Shown: piece by piece, positions 18,794-27,548 of the stretch
Layout: every line of letters begins with the position of its first letter
Position numbering within the stretch: position 1 is the stretch's first letter
Assembly: GCA_012799055.1 (NCBI GenBank)
Contig: JAAZMA010000333.1
Location: 1-34,419, forward strand
Origin: Tissierellia bacterium
Lineage (GTDB): Bacteria; Bacillota; Clostridia; Tissierellales; Tepidimicrobiaceae
Length of the DNA stretch: 34,419 bases
Direction: 5' to 3'
Translations under genes and position numbers: made by a program
Notes under the pieces: generated by a model
Databases searched by the model: none
The model's input: only the letters and a program-made list of their open reading frames with translations
What the model was told of the DNA's origin: nothing

Positions 18794-19543
18794 AGCTAAT
18801 TTACTTTTTATTTCTTCAATTATTCTTTTTTCTATACGAGATACTTGTACTTGAGATATGCCTAATAATTTTGCTACCTCCACTTGAGTTTTATCCTTAA
18901 AATACCTTAAAATTATTATCTGCCTATCTCTCTCTTTTAAATGAGATAATATCTCCTTTAATATAATATTATCTATTATATCTTCCTCTTGTTCCTCATC
19001 TAAACTTATTTTGTCAATAATTTTAAGTGGATTACCACCATCCTGATGTACTATATCATATAAATAGTCTGGTTGATACGATGATTCCAAAGCCATTACT
19101 ATTTCCTCTTTATCTATTTGTAATTCATCAGAAATTTCCTGTATAGTAGGTTCTCTCCCTAATATTTTTGATAAATTTTCATGTGTATATTTTACTCTAT
19201 TGGCAGTTTGCTTTAAAGATCTACTTACTTTTAACATTCCATCGTCTCTTAAAAATCTTTTAATTTCTCCTGCTATCATAGGTACAGCATAGGTTGAAAA
19301 CTTTACATTAAACGAGGTATCAAATTTATCTATTGCCTTTAAAAGTCCAATGCTTCCTATTTGAAATAAATCCTCCATATCATAGCCTCTGTTTGAAAAT
19401 CCTCTTAATACAGATTTTACTAATCCCATATTATGTTTCACTAATTTTTCTTTTGCATTTTTATCCCCTTTTTGTGCCATAGAAATTAACTCTAAAGTTT
19501 CCTCATGGGATAGTAATATATAATCTCTATTCCCCATATTCAT
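18785..19543 (-). CDS. sigF: RNA polymerase sporulation sigma factor SigF
   Basis: 252 aa; GYDMEDLFQIGSIGLLKAIDKFD, FSTYAVPMIAGEIKRFLRDDG, HTH VEVAKLLGISQVQVSRIEKRI; preceded by spoIIAA/AB. Confidence 0.97.
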   Translation of the reverse strand: MNMGNRDYILLSHEETLELISMAQKGDKNAKEKLVKHNMGLVKSVLRGFSNRGYDMEDLFQIGSIGLLKAIDKFDTSFNVKFSTYAVPMIAGEIKRFLRDDGMLKVSRSLKQTANRVKYTHENLSKILGREPTIQEISDELQIDKEEIVMALESSYQPDYLYDIVHQDGGNPLKIIDKISLDEEQEEDIIDNIILKEILSHLKERDRQIIILRYFKDKTQVEVAKLLGISQVQVSRIEKRIIEEIKSKLAEA

Positions 19544-19547
19544 AGCC

Positions 19548-19985
19548 CTACCCCTCTACTGGCACGGATTTAAAAACTTTTACCATTTTTACTATTGTTC
19601 CATGATTTAATTGACTTTCAACTTGCAAATTGTCCATAAAAGTTTCCATAACTGTAAATCCCATACCTGACCTTTCCAATTCTGGTTTAGAAGTAAAAAA
19701 TGGTTCCATTGCTTTATTCACATCTTCAATTCCCCTACCTTTATCTTGAACAATTACTTCAACTCTATTATCTTCTATTATAGCTTCTATACTTACAATT
19801 CCCTCTCCATATTCATAACCATGAATAATTGCATTAGTTACTGCTTCAGAAACTGCAGTTTTAATATCTGATAATTCTTCAATAGTTGGATCTAATTGAG
19901 AGGCAAAAGCAGCTACTACTACACGTGCAAAAGATTCATTTTTAGACTTAGACAAAAATTCTAATTTCATATAATTTTTCTCCAC
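19548..19985 (-). CDS. spoIIAB: anti-sigma F factor SpoIIAB
   Basis: 145 aa GHKL kinase; [62 protein letters not shown]. Confidence 0.97.
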   Translation of the reverse strand: MEKNYMKLEFLSKSKNESFARVVVAAFASQLDPTIEELSDIKTAVSEAVTNAIIHGYEYGEGIVSIEAIIEDNRVEVIVQDKGRGIEDVNKAMEPFFTSKPELERSGMGFTVMETFMDNLQVESQLNHGTIVKMVKVFKSVPVEG

Positions 19986-19997
19986 AATTTTCCCTCC

Positions 19998-20330
19998 TTA
20001 ACTTTTTAATGCTTCTTCTACTGTGATATAAATATTTACTATTTTCATTAAACCTGACATTTCTAAAATTCTTTCCACCTTAGAATTTATATTTACAATA
20101 GATAATTTACCACCTTGTTCCTTGCAGTTTTTATACCGCCCCATTATTAAACCTATACCTGAACTATCCATGAAATTTAATCCACCTAAATCTAAAACCA
20201 TATTTAATAAATTGTTATTGTAGTATTCACTATCAATCTTTCTTCTCACCTCTTCTGAAGTATGATGGTCCAGTTCTCCTTCTAATCTAATAATTAAATT
20301 ATCTTTAATGATTTCTGTTGAAAGTCTCAA
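19998..20330 (-). CDS. spoIIAA: anti-anti-sigma factor SpoIIAA
   Basis: 110 aa STAS; LEGELDHHTSEEVRRKID, LDLGGLNFMDSSGIGLIMGRYK. Confidence 0.96.
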   Translation of the reverse strand: MRLSTEIIKDNLIIRLEGELDHHTSEEVRRKIDSEYYNNNLLNMVLDLGGLNFMDSSGIGLIMGRYKNCKEQGGKLSIVNINSKVERILEMSGLMKIVNIYITVEEALKS

Positions 20331-20360
20331 AATATCCCCTCCTAATTTATTATCATATAT

Positions 20361-20389
20361 AGTTTCTATTTATGTATAAAATATCCTTC
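20361..20389 (-). promoter_or_regulatory. putative sigmaH promoter for the spoIIA operon
   Basis: Minus strand GAAGGATAT (20381-20389), 11-nt spacer, ATAGAAACT (20361-20369); -35 fits the sigmaH RNAGGAWWW pattern, -10 partly. Confidence 0.5.
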
Positions 20390-20426
20390 AAAGAAAAACC
20401 ACTATTTTTGTTACAAAAAAGAAAAA

Positions 20427-20446
20427 AGAGTCTAAAAAAAGACTCT
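20427..20446 (-). terminator. terminator after folD
   Basis: AGAGTCT/AGACTCT hairpin followed by a T-rich tract on the minus strand; lies downstream of spoIIA promoter region and between the two units as drawn. Confidence 0.6.
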
Positions 20447-20457
20447 TATCATAATAG

Positions 20458-21303
20458 CTACATATTTTTGCAAGCTAATACTACTTGAGATAATAGTATG
20501 GAAGTTGTAACACTGCCTACACCACCAGGGACTGGGGTTATTTTATCTACTAAAGGCAGTAATTTGTCATAATCTACATCTCCACTAAGTTTTCCATCTT
20601 CATCTAAGCTAACTCCCACATCTATGATTACAGATTTTTCATTGAAATAGGATTCATCAAAAAATTTAGCTCTTCCCAATGCAACAACAACCACATCAGC
20701 ATTATTAGTTATTTCGTTTAAATTTTGTGTTCTAGAATGACAAATAGTAACTGTAGCATTTTCTTCAAGTAACATCATAGCTAAGGGTTTTCCAACTACC
20801 ATTGACCTATTGACAACTACTACATTTTTTCCTTCTAAAGGAATGTCATAATATTTAAGTACCTCCATAGCAGCCTTAGGAGTACAAGGTGCAAATCCAC
20901 TTAAATCTCCCTCAAATATCTTTTCTAAATTTAGTGGGTGCATACAATCTACGTCTTTTAAGGGGGATATGGTATTTGTAATAATTTCCTCGTCTATGTG
21001 TTTCGGTAATGGCCTAAAAACTAGTATTCCCGAAATATTATTATCATGATTTAATTCTTCAATTAATTCAATTAATTCTTCAGTATTAATATTTTCATCT
21101 TTTTCAAAAACCTTCGTCTCAATCCCTAGTTTATCGCAGTTCTTAATAATACTTTTTTCATAAGAAATGTCCCCTGGATTTTGTCCTAGCCTTACTATTC
21201 CAAGTGTAGGAATCTTACCTAGTTTTCCTAATTGTTCAATATCCTCTGTCATTTTTTCTTTAATTTTATTTGCTACCACATTTCCTTTTAAAACCTCTGC
21301 CAT
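20458..21303 (-). CDS. folD: bifunctional methylenetetrahydrofolate dehydrogenase/cyclohydrolase
   Basis: 281 aa; VGDDPAS-like QNPGDISYEKSIIKNC, NISGILVFRPLPKHIDE, DVDCMHPLN, VVNRSMVVGKPLAMMLL, TPVPGGVGSVTTSILL. Confidence 0.96.
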   Translation of the reverse strand: MAEVLKGNVVANKIKEKMTEDIEQLGKLGKIPTLGIVRLGQNPGDISYEKSIIKNCDKLGIETKVFEKDENINTEELIELIEELNHDNNISGILVFRPLPKHIDEEIITNTISPLKDVDCMHPLNLEKIFEGDLSGFAPCTPKAAMEVLKYYDIPLEGKNVVVVNRSMVVGKPLAMMLLEENATVTICHSRTQNLNEITNNADVVVVALGRAKFFDESYFNEKSVIIDVGVSLDEDGKLSGDVDYDKLLPLVDKITPVPGGVGSVTTSILLSQVVLACKNM

Positions 21304-21396
21304 AAAAACTCCTCCTTCATTTTATTTATAATAAAAATATTTCTTTAAGTTCTATATTATTTACAATTTGATTATACCATAGAAGGGGAATAAGTA

Positions 21397-21427
21397 AAGA
21401 AGCTCTTAGATAATCTAAGAGCTTCTT
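21397..21427. terminator. terminator after nhaC-type gene
   Basis: AAGAAGCTCTTAGA/TCTAAGAGCTTCTT inverted repeat. Confidence 0.8.
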
Positions 21428-21429
21428 TC

Positions 21430-23112
21430 TTATTTAGATAATGTCTCTTTTTTTAAATCTACTTCCTTAACTGATTTTCCAAAGAAACTAATAATTCCAA
21501 TTATAATTAAAGTTCCTATTAATAAAATAATTATTGGATGGGCAGATAAAAAACCTGCTAGTAAATAACTAATACCTGCCACCAAAGCTACAGTTAATGA
21601 ATAAGGCATTTGGGTTTTTACATGGTCTAAATGGTCTGCACCTGCTGCCATGGAAGACATTATAGTAGTATCTGATATAGGTGAGCAATGGTCTCCAAAA
21701 ATTGCACCAGATAGTACTGTTCCCAGTGTAACAGTCATCATATGTGGGTCTCCACCATTTTTAACAAAGGCATAGGCCATTGGAATAGCCAATGGAATTA
21801 CAATTCCCATGGTTCCCCAAGCAGTACCAGTTGCAAAAGAAATTAGTGCAGATATTACAAAAATTATAATAGGTAATATGGCAAATGGAAAACCTTCTGA
21901 GATTTTACCAACTAAAAATTCCGCTGTTCCCACATCTCCTGTTACAGAACCTAAGGACCAGGCGAATACTAATATCATACAAGCAAATACCATGGATTTT
22001 GCCCCTTCTACCCAAGCTTCAAAGCCTTCATCTACTGAAAATATCTTTTGATAAATTCCCATGACCATAGCTACTATACTAGAGATAATTGATGCCCAAA
22101 GTAATACCATACTAGAATCTGCTTCCCCAAAACATTCTCTCATACCTTCAATAGATAATGGGTTAATAGCTCCTTCTAACATAGTATAACCATTGTACCA
22201 TAAACCTATAAAGGCCACTAACAATAAGGTTACAATTGGAACAATTGCATTGGAAGCCTTTAATTTAATACCTTCCCTAATTTCCATTTGAGTAATTTCA
22301 TCACTCATCATCGGCTTAGCCCTATCATCTATAAGTTTACCTGTTGTCCTTGCTCTTTTTTCAGCTTCATACATTAAACCAAAATCTTTTTCCATTAATA
22401 ATAAAACCAAAACAAAAATTAAGGCGTAAATACAATAATAACTATAGGGAATAGTTCTTACAAAAACTCCATAATAATTAGCTTCAATGCCTAAGTTTTG
22501 ATATACTCTTCGAATTACTCCTATTTCATAACCAACCCAAGTAGAAATCAAAGCTAAACCTACAACTGGTGCTGCAGTAGAATCAATAATAAATGAAAAT
22601 TTTTCCTTAGATATTTTGTTTTTATCCATTATTGGTCGCATAGTAGGTCCTACTATTAAAGTATTAGCATAATCGTCAAAAAAAACTAATATTCCCAATA
22701 GAAAGGTATATAATTGAGCAGATTTAGAAGATTTGATTTTCTTACTTAAGGCTTCAGCAACTGCTACAGTTCCACCCATTTTATTTACAACTCCCACCAT
22801 GCCACCTATGGCCAATAGAAATATGATTATTGCAGCATTCCAAGAATCTGCCAAAGAACCTACCATATAATTGTCCATAGTTCGTAAAAAGCCATAAAAT
22901 GGATTCCAGCCATTTAACATCATAGCCCCTACAAATACCCCTAAAAACAAGGAAATTAATACTTGTTTTGTTACAAAAGCCAATACTATTGCCAGTAGTG
23001 GTGGCAATAAAGATAACCATCCAAAATCAGTCTCTGCCCCTTCAGCAAATACTGGTACAGATAAAATAAAGACTATTATTAGGAATAATAATAAATATCT
23101 AAATCTATACAT
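21430..23112 (-). CDS. Na+/H+ antiporter NhaC family protein
   Basis: 560 aa, many TMs; LLAIGGMVGVVNKMGG, FFDDYANTLIVGPTMRPIMD, GTAWGTMGIVIPLAIP, GAIFGDHCSPISDTTIMSSMAAGADHLDHVKTQMPY. Confidence 0.94.
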   Translation of the reverse strand: MYRFRYLLLFLIIVFILSVPVFAEGAETDFGWLSLLPPLLAIVLAFVTKQVLISLFLGVFVGAMMLNGWNPFYGFLRTMDNYMVGSLADSWNAAIIIFLLAIGGMVGVVNKMGGTVAVAEALSKKIKSSKSAQLYTFLLGILVFFDDYANTLIVGPTMRPIMDKNKISKEKFSFIIDSTAAPVVGLALISTWVGYEIGVIRRVYQNLGIEANYYGVFVRTIPYSYYCIYALIFVLVLLLMEKDFGLMYEAEKRARTTGKLIDDRAKPMMSDEITQMEIREGIKLKASNAIVPIVTLLLVAFIGLWYNGYTMLEGAINPLSIEGMRECFGEADSSMVLLWASIISSIVAMVMGIYQKIFSVDEGFEAWVEGAKSMVFACMILVFAWSLGSVTGDVGTAEFLVGKISEGFPFAILPIIIFVISALISFATGTAWGTMGIVIPLAIPMAYAFVKNGGDPHMMTVTLGTVLSGAIFGDHCSPISDTTIMSSMAAGADHLDHVKTQMPYSLTVALVAGISYLLAGFLSAHPIIILLIGTLIIIGIISFFGKSVKEVDLKKETLSK

Positions 23113-23127
23113 ATTATTCCTCCTCTT

Positions 23128-23166
23128 AAATTTATTTAAAGCTATAAATCTCCTTTAAATAAATTT
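23128..23166. repeat. 14-bp perfect inverted repeat before the nhaC-type gene
   Basis: AAATTTATTTAAAG (23128-23141) and CTTTAAATAAATTT (23153-23166), 11-nt loop. Confidence 0.9.
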
Positions 23167-23179
23167 ATGTGATAATAGT

Positions 23180-23761
23180 CTAAATTATGCTTACTGCAAC
23201 AAAAGTAGCTAAAATTCCTACAAAAGTACCTGTAACTAATTCTTGAATACTATGCCTTCCTAATTTAATTCTAGACCAATAGACTATAGGCATTAATAAA
23301 AAAAGCCATAAATATTTTGTACCAAGTATATGACTAATTAAAGTTATAGGTCCAGCTACACCACAAGCATGTCCAGATGCTTTAAACTTTAAAACCTTAT
23401 TAATAAAAGACAAAAATAAACCAGATAATAAATAAGCCATAAATATTTTTTTTACTATTAATGGAGCACCTAAAATAAAAGTAAGTAAAGTTCCTAATAC
23501 ATAACTTATAATAGCCATTATAAAGGCCATTTTTCTTTCACCTTTCCTACCTTTATTTCTAGATGCTGGAATAATCATATGTAATGGGTAGGCTAGTAAA
23601 GGTAATAATGTTAAAAACACAATTGTATATACAAACCACCCAATACAATTAAAACATTGTTTCCTATAAACAAAGGACAGTAACACAGTAAAAAATGCCA
23701 TTACTGGTGCCACTGTCACTAGACTAATTGATTTAGCAATTTTTTCTTTCATTAAAATCAT
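23180..23761 (-). CDS. PAP2-like membrane phosphatase family protein
   Basis: 193 aa; KFKASGHACGVAGP and SRIKLGRHSIQELVTGTFVG match the PAP2 SGH and R..LGxH..xxxxxG pattern. Confidence 0.72.
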   Translation of the reverse strand: MILMKEKIAKSISLVTVAPVMAFFTVLLSFVYRKQCFNCIGWFVYTIVFLTLLPLLAYPLHMIIPASRNKGRKGERKMAFIMAIISYVLGTLLTFILGAPLIVKKIFMAYLLSGLFLSFINKVLKFKASGHACGVAGPITLISHILGTKYLWLFLLMPIVYWSRIKLGRHSIQELVTGTFVGILATFVAVSII

Positions 23762-23783
23762 CCTCTAATTTATAAATATTATA

Positions 23784-24827
23784 TTATTTAATTATTCTTC
23801 TAGCAGTTACATATCTTTTTTTATACCAATCTTGATCTATTGGGGTTACCATCACTCTATTCTTTCCAGAAGATGCATGAATCATATTCCCATCTCCTAT
23901 ATATAATCCTGCATGACCAATGCTTTTCCCTGAAGTTCTAAATAGCACTATATCTCCTGGTACTAATTCAGATTTTTCAACTCCCATACCATTTTTAACT
24001 TGTTCTTTAGAAGACCTATTTAGTTTAACACCAGCATGATTTAAATATAGGGAATAAGTTAGCCCTGAACAATCGTAAGCATTTGGTCCTGTGGCACCTC
24101 TCTTATAAGGTTTCCCTAAGGCTTTATGGGCATTTGATATTATTGCATTTATTTTAGATGTTCTAGATGTTATTCCACCAGATCTAGAAGTGGTATGTCT
24201 GCTATTTCTTAAACTTATATAATCCCTATGGGCTTTAAATTCCTTACCATCTTCGTCTATAATTATAAAATTCCCTTTGCTAAAATCCTTAATCATTACT
24301 GGTTCTCCCTTAAGTAAAACATAAAAAGTATTATTGGCACCTTTTAATGTTTTATCTACCTGAGAAATTCCTATGGTAATTACTTTTTCTTCTTCTAAAT
24401 TTTCAAATAGCATATATCCTTTAATATTATCAGTGGTAATAAATAAACCCCAACCCCCTTCTCTACTTTCCAATTTCAATTGTTCTCCAATATTTAAATC
24501 TTTAATCTTCCTTCCATTTGGCATATCCATTAAATAAGTATTTGATTTTTTTACCTTGAAAATACTAGGATTTAATTGTGTTTTTAAAATTAAATCTTTT
24601 GGAACATAATATTTTTCGTAATCTTTTTCAATTATATAATCTCTATCTCTCTCCCCTAAAATATTTACTGACTCCTCTGATTTAAAAGAGATTTCAGTAT
24701 CGTCCCCTGCTTTAGCCATATAGTCCTTAATAAATATTCCTGTATCTTTAAAGCCTAAAATACCTATTAGACTAATAATTAAGATACTAGCCAAAGGGGA
24801 CTTCCCCTTTTTAAACAATTTCAACAC
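23784..24827 (-). CDS. NlpC/P60 family cell wall endopeptidase with SH3-like region
   Basis: 347 aa; GKPYKRGATGPNAYDCSGLTYSLY, PGDIVLFRTSGKSIGHAGLYIGDGNMIHAS; N-terminal signal anchor. Confidence 0.94.
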   Translation of the reverse strand: MLKLFKKGKSPLASILIISLIGILGFKDTGIFIKDYMAKAGDDTEISFKSEESVNILGERDRDYIIEKDYEKYYVPKDLILKTQLNPSIFKVKKSNTYLMDMPNGRKIKDLNIGEQLKLESREGGWGLFITTDNIKGYMLFENLEEEKVITIGISQVDKTLKGANNTFYVLLKGEPVMIKDFSKGNFIIIDEDGKEFKAHRDYISLRNSRHTTSRSGGITSRTSKINAIISNAHKALGKPYKRGATGPNAYDCSGLTYSLYLNHAGVKLNRSSKEQVKNGMGVEKSELVPGDIVLFRTSGKSIGHAGLYIGDGNMIHASSGKNRVMVTPIDQDWYKKRYVTARRIIK

Positions 24828-24860
24828 TCCCTCTTATGGTATTTGAAACTATTTAATTTT

Positions 24861-24889
24861 ATTATAATATATCTTTATTAAAGATACAA
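24861..24889 (-). promoter_or_regulatory. sigmaA-type promoter for the NlpC/P60 gene
   Basis: Minus strand TTGTAT (24884-24889), 17-nt spacer, TATAAT (24861-24866). Confidence 0.7.
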
Positions 24890-24895
24890 TGAATA

Positions 24896-24912
24896 GTTAC
24901 AGAATTGTTACA
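24896..24912 (-). promoter_or_regulatory. WalR (YycF) box
   Basis: Minus strand TGTAAC-AATTC-TGTAAC, an exact match to TGTWAH-N5-TGTWAH, 6 bp upstream of the -35. Confidence 0.75.
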
Positions 24913-24961
24913 AGATAAATTAAATTATTGTAATAATTTAATAGCTTTTCATTATATTTAT

Positions 24962-24995
24962 AAAAAGGCTATATAGTTAATTATATAGCCTTTTT
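24962..24995 (-). terminator. terminator after ferredoxin gene region (bidirectional shape)
   Basis: AAAAAGGCTATATA-GTTAAT-TATATAGCCTTTTT. Confidence 0.8.
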
Positions 24996-25000
24996 ATAGA

Positions 25001-25189
25001 TTACTCTACAGTAATAGCCTCTGTAGGACAGGATTCTTCTGCTTCTTTTGCAGATTCTATTAAGTTTTCATCTAATTCCTCGTCTATAGCTACTGCCAAA
25101 CCATCGTCATCCATACTAAATACTTCTGGACAAATACTTGTACATAGTTCACAGCCTATGCATAAATCCTTATCTACTACTGCTTTCAT
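25001..25189 (-). CDS. 4Fe-4S ferredoxin
   Basis: Start chosen at 25189 (TAGGAGGTATGCTT RBS); MKAVVDKDLCIGCELCTSICPEVF...CPTEAITVE. Confidence 0.93.
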   Translation of the reverse strand: MKAVVDKDLCIGCELCTSICPEVFSMDDDGLAVAIDEELDENLIESAKEAEESCPTEAITVE

Positions 25190-25261
25190 AAGCATACCTC
25201 CTAAAATAGATTTTATTAAATATAATTGTATTTTGGACAATATTTCTTTATCTAATTAATA

Positions 25262-26143
25262 TTAGATTTTATCATGAAAATTTGAATAAGGTTCTACATG
25301 TACCATACAATGTTTTACATCTGTAATCTTTTTTTCTATTATATCGTGAACCTTCTCTGCTATATTATGTCCTTCAACTACAGAAATATTTCCATCAACA
25401 AATATATCCATATCTACATATATTTTACTACCAAAGATTCTAGTTTTCAAGATTTTTATTCCTAGAACTCCATCAGTTGATAAAGTTAATTTTTCAATTT
25501 TCTCTATTATTTCATCACTTGCAGCTTCATCTACTAAGCCTCTTATGGACTGTAAATATAAATCTATACCTACTTTAATGATTATTAAACTTACTACAAT
25601 TGCCAATATAGGGTCTAATATTTTAAGCCCTAATCTAGCTCCTAGTATTCCAAAAAAAGTGCCTACAGAAGACAGTGCATCTGATCTATGATGCCAAGCA
25701 TCTGCCTCCATAGATAATGACTTTATTTCCTTAGCTACTTTTACTGTATATCTATACATACCTTCTTTTATTCCAATAGATATTATAGCTGCAATTAGTG
25801 CAATTCTTCCAGGAATTTTAATATCTCCAGACTTTAATACCTTGATACCTTCAATTCCTATTAAAATTCCAGTAATAACTAAAATTAAACTTAAAATTTT
25901 GGCAAATATTGGTTCGTATTTTTCATGTCCATAGGGATGGTTTTCATCAGCTTCTTTGTTGGAAACTTTTAATCCTAACAGGACTACAAATGTAGTCAAA
26001 ACATCAGATACAGTATGGACACCATCTGCCAACATGGCATTGGATTTACCAATTATTCCTGCCATTATTTTAAATATTGATAAGATTAAATTTAGAAATA
26101 TAGTTATCCAATTAGCTCTAACGCCTTTTTTATATCCATCCAT
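25262..26143 (-). CDS. cation diffusion facilitator family transporter
   Basis: 293 aa; MLADGVHTVSDVLTTFVVLLG, DENHPYGHEKYEPI, DAWHHRSDALSS. Confidence 0.95.
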   Translation of the reverse strand: MDGYKKGVRANWITIFLNLILSIFKIMAGIIGKSNAMLADGVHTVSDVLTTFVVLLGLKVSNKEADENHPYGHEKYEPIFAKILSLILVITGILIGIEGIKVLKSGDIKIPGRIALIAAIISIGIKEGMYRYTVKVAKEIKSLSMEADAWHHRSDALSSVGTFFGILGARLGLKILDPILAIVVSLIIIKVGIDLYLQSIRGLVDEAASDEIIEKIEKLTLSTDGVLGIKILKTRIFGSKIYVDMDIFVDGNISVVEGHNIAEKVHDIIEKKITDVKHCMVHVEPYSNFHDKI

Positions 26144-26464
26144 AATAATTCCCCCAAACTTAATTTTTTAATACATTACTTTGTTCTCATATTATATACC
26201 CATAATATATTGATTTCTACAGTTTTGGAAAAATAGGAATAATTATCATTATTATAAGATTAATTTTAAACAAATTTATTCTTAACCCTTCCACCCTTTT
26301 CATTATTAATTATAAATAATAGAGTTGTATAATAAATTTAATATAAAGAATTGGTAGATAGTATTATAAAATAAGATTTTTTTGCTATTTCCTAGTTATT
26401 TTTTCTTTCATAGCCTTAATTCATTGTAATTAATATTTCTCAATAGATTTGTTTCAAATGACTC

Positions 26465-26545
26465 AAAGGGCACTATAGAAGATTGCTTTAATAGCATTTT
26501 CTAAATTTGCTACTTTACAATCTAACATAGCTACATTTGCCCTTT
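26465..26545. other. nested stem-loop element, candidate structured RNA of unknown strand
   Basis: Nested complementary arms AAAGGGCA/TGCCCTTT, CTAT/ATAG, AGATTG/CAATCT, TAGCA/TGCTA. Confidence 0.4.
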
Positions 26546-26692
26546 ACCTGATTCATATCTATTATTGGGGGCTGCTAAAACCCCAATTTAGCGTACTATA
26601 CTAATTAATAGACTCTAGGAACTATAATAGAGAAAAAATTATTAAACTTTTCCCTCTTAAGTGAATATAGTATTTGGGAGGGGGTATTTGTA

Positions 26693-27469
26693 ATGAGATT
26701 TAAAAAAATAGGATTACTATTATTTCTATTAATTTTTGTAACATCCTTTAGTTTTGCAGAAACTATGGAAAGTCAAATTGCTTTAAAAAAATATTTAGAA
26801 AATGGATATAATGAAGCTAATTTAGTACAGAGAAATACAGTATTAAAATTTCAAGCAGAAAATAATTTAATAGTAGATGGAATTATTGGAGATAAAACTA
26901 CTGAAGCTATAACAAATGAAAATAAAATCATAGTAGATATTGTACCTGATGAAATTATAGAAAAGGATTGGTTTGTAGTCATTAATAAGACCAAGAAAAT
27001 ATTAACAGTATATAAAAATGGAGAAATTTATAAAAAATATCCTATTGCCCTAGGAAAATCTACTTCTCCCACACCAAATTATAAATTTATTATAATAAAT
27101 AAGATTAAGAATCCATATTGGGGTGGAATGGGTGGTAGATTTAAACCTATAAAAGGTGGTGCGCCAAATAATCCCTTGGGGAAAAGATGGATGGGACTTT
27201 CTACTGAAAAATATAAAGGTTACGGTATTCATGGGAATTCACAACCCTTTTCCATAGGAAAATATATATCTGCAGGTTGCATTAGAATGATTAATGAAGA
27301 TGTAGAAGAATTATTTGAATACCTCCCTTTAAAAACTAATGTATGGATTGGTACAGAAGAAGTTTTAGAAAAATGGGGGATTAGGCAATATGTAGAGTAT
27401 GAAAAAATAGAAAAACTATGTTGGAATAACATAAGATTACAGTATATAGCCACTATCTTTGTTTTATAA
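26693..27469 (+). CDS. L,D-transpeptidase (YkuD) with peptidoglycan-binding domain
   Basis: Signal peptide; PG-binding-like VQRNTVLKFQAENNLIVDGIIGDKTTEAI; catalytic HGNSQPFSIGKYISAGCIRM. Confidence 0.93.
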   Translation: MRFKKIGLLLFLLIFVTSFSFAETMESQIALKKYLENGYNEANLVQRNTVLKFQAENNLIVDGIIGDKTTEAITNENKIIVDIVPDEIIEKDWFVVINKTKKILTVYKNGEIYKKYPIALGKSTSPTPNYKFIIINKIKNPYWGGMGGRFKPIKGGAPNNPLGKRWMGLSTEKYKGYGIHGNSQPFSIGKYISAGCIRMINEDVEELFEYLPLKTNVWIGTEEVLEKWGIRQYVEYEKIEKLCWNNIRLQYIATIFVL

Positions 27470-27482
27470 GGATAGTGGTTTT
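27450..27482 (+). terminator. terminator after L,D-transpeptidase
   Basis: CCACTATC (27450-27457) / GATAGTGG (27471-27478) followed by TTTT; the ORF stop is in the loop. Confidence 0.7.
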
Positions 27483-27491
27483 AAATTAATG

Positions 27492-27524
27492 TTTTACATA
27501 TACCCCATTTGGGTATATGTAAAA
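27492..27524. promoter_or_regulatory. 14-bp perfect inverted repeat, putative operator
   Basis: TTTTACATATACCC-CATTT-GGGTATATGTAAAA, 24 bp before the start codon of the DsbA-like gene. Confidence 0.6.
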
Positions 27525-27548
27525 TAAATATAAAACCGGAGGTATATC

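Noticed and set aside
24919-24942. Fur/PerR box
   Set aside because: AT-rich palindrome does not match the TGATAAT/TTATAAT 7-1-7 pattern well; left as an unassigned palindrome.
26463-26528. Short minus-strand ORF MLDCKVANLENAIKAIFYSAL in the intergenic region
   Set aside because: 21 codons, no convincing RBS, made mostly of the inverted-repeat arms; could be a gene remnant but cannot be supported.
26564-26592. H-type pseudoknot from TTGGGG/CCCCAA and GCTAAA/TTTAGC
   Set aside because: The third connecting loop would be 0 nt across a 6-bp stem, sterically unlikely; reported instead as alternative hairpins.
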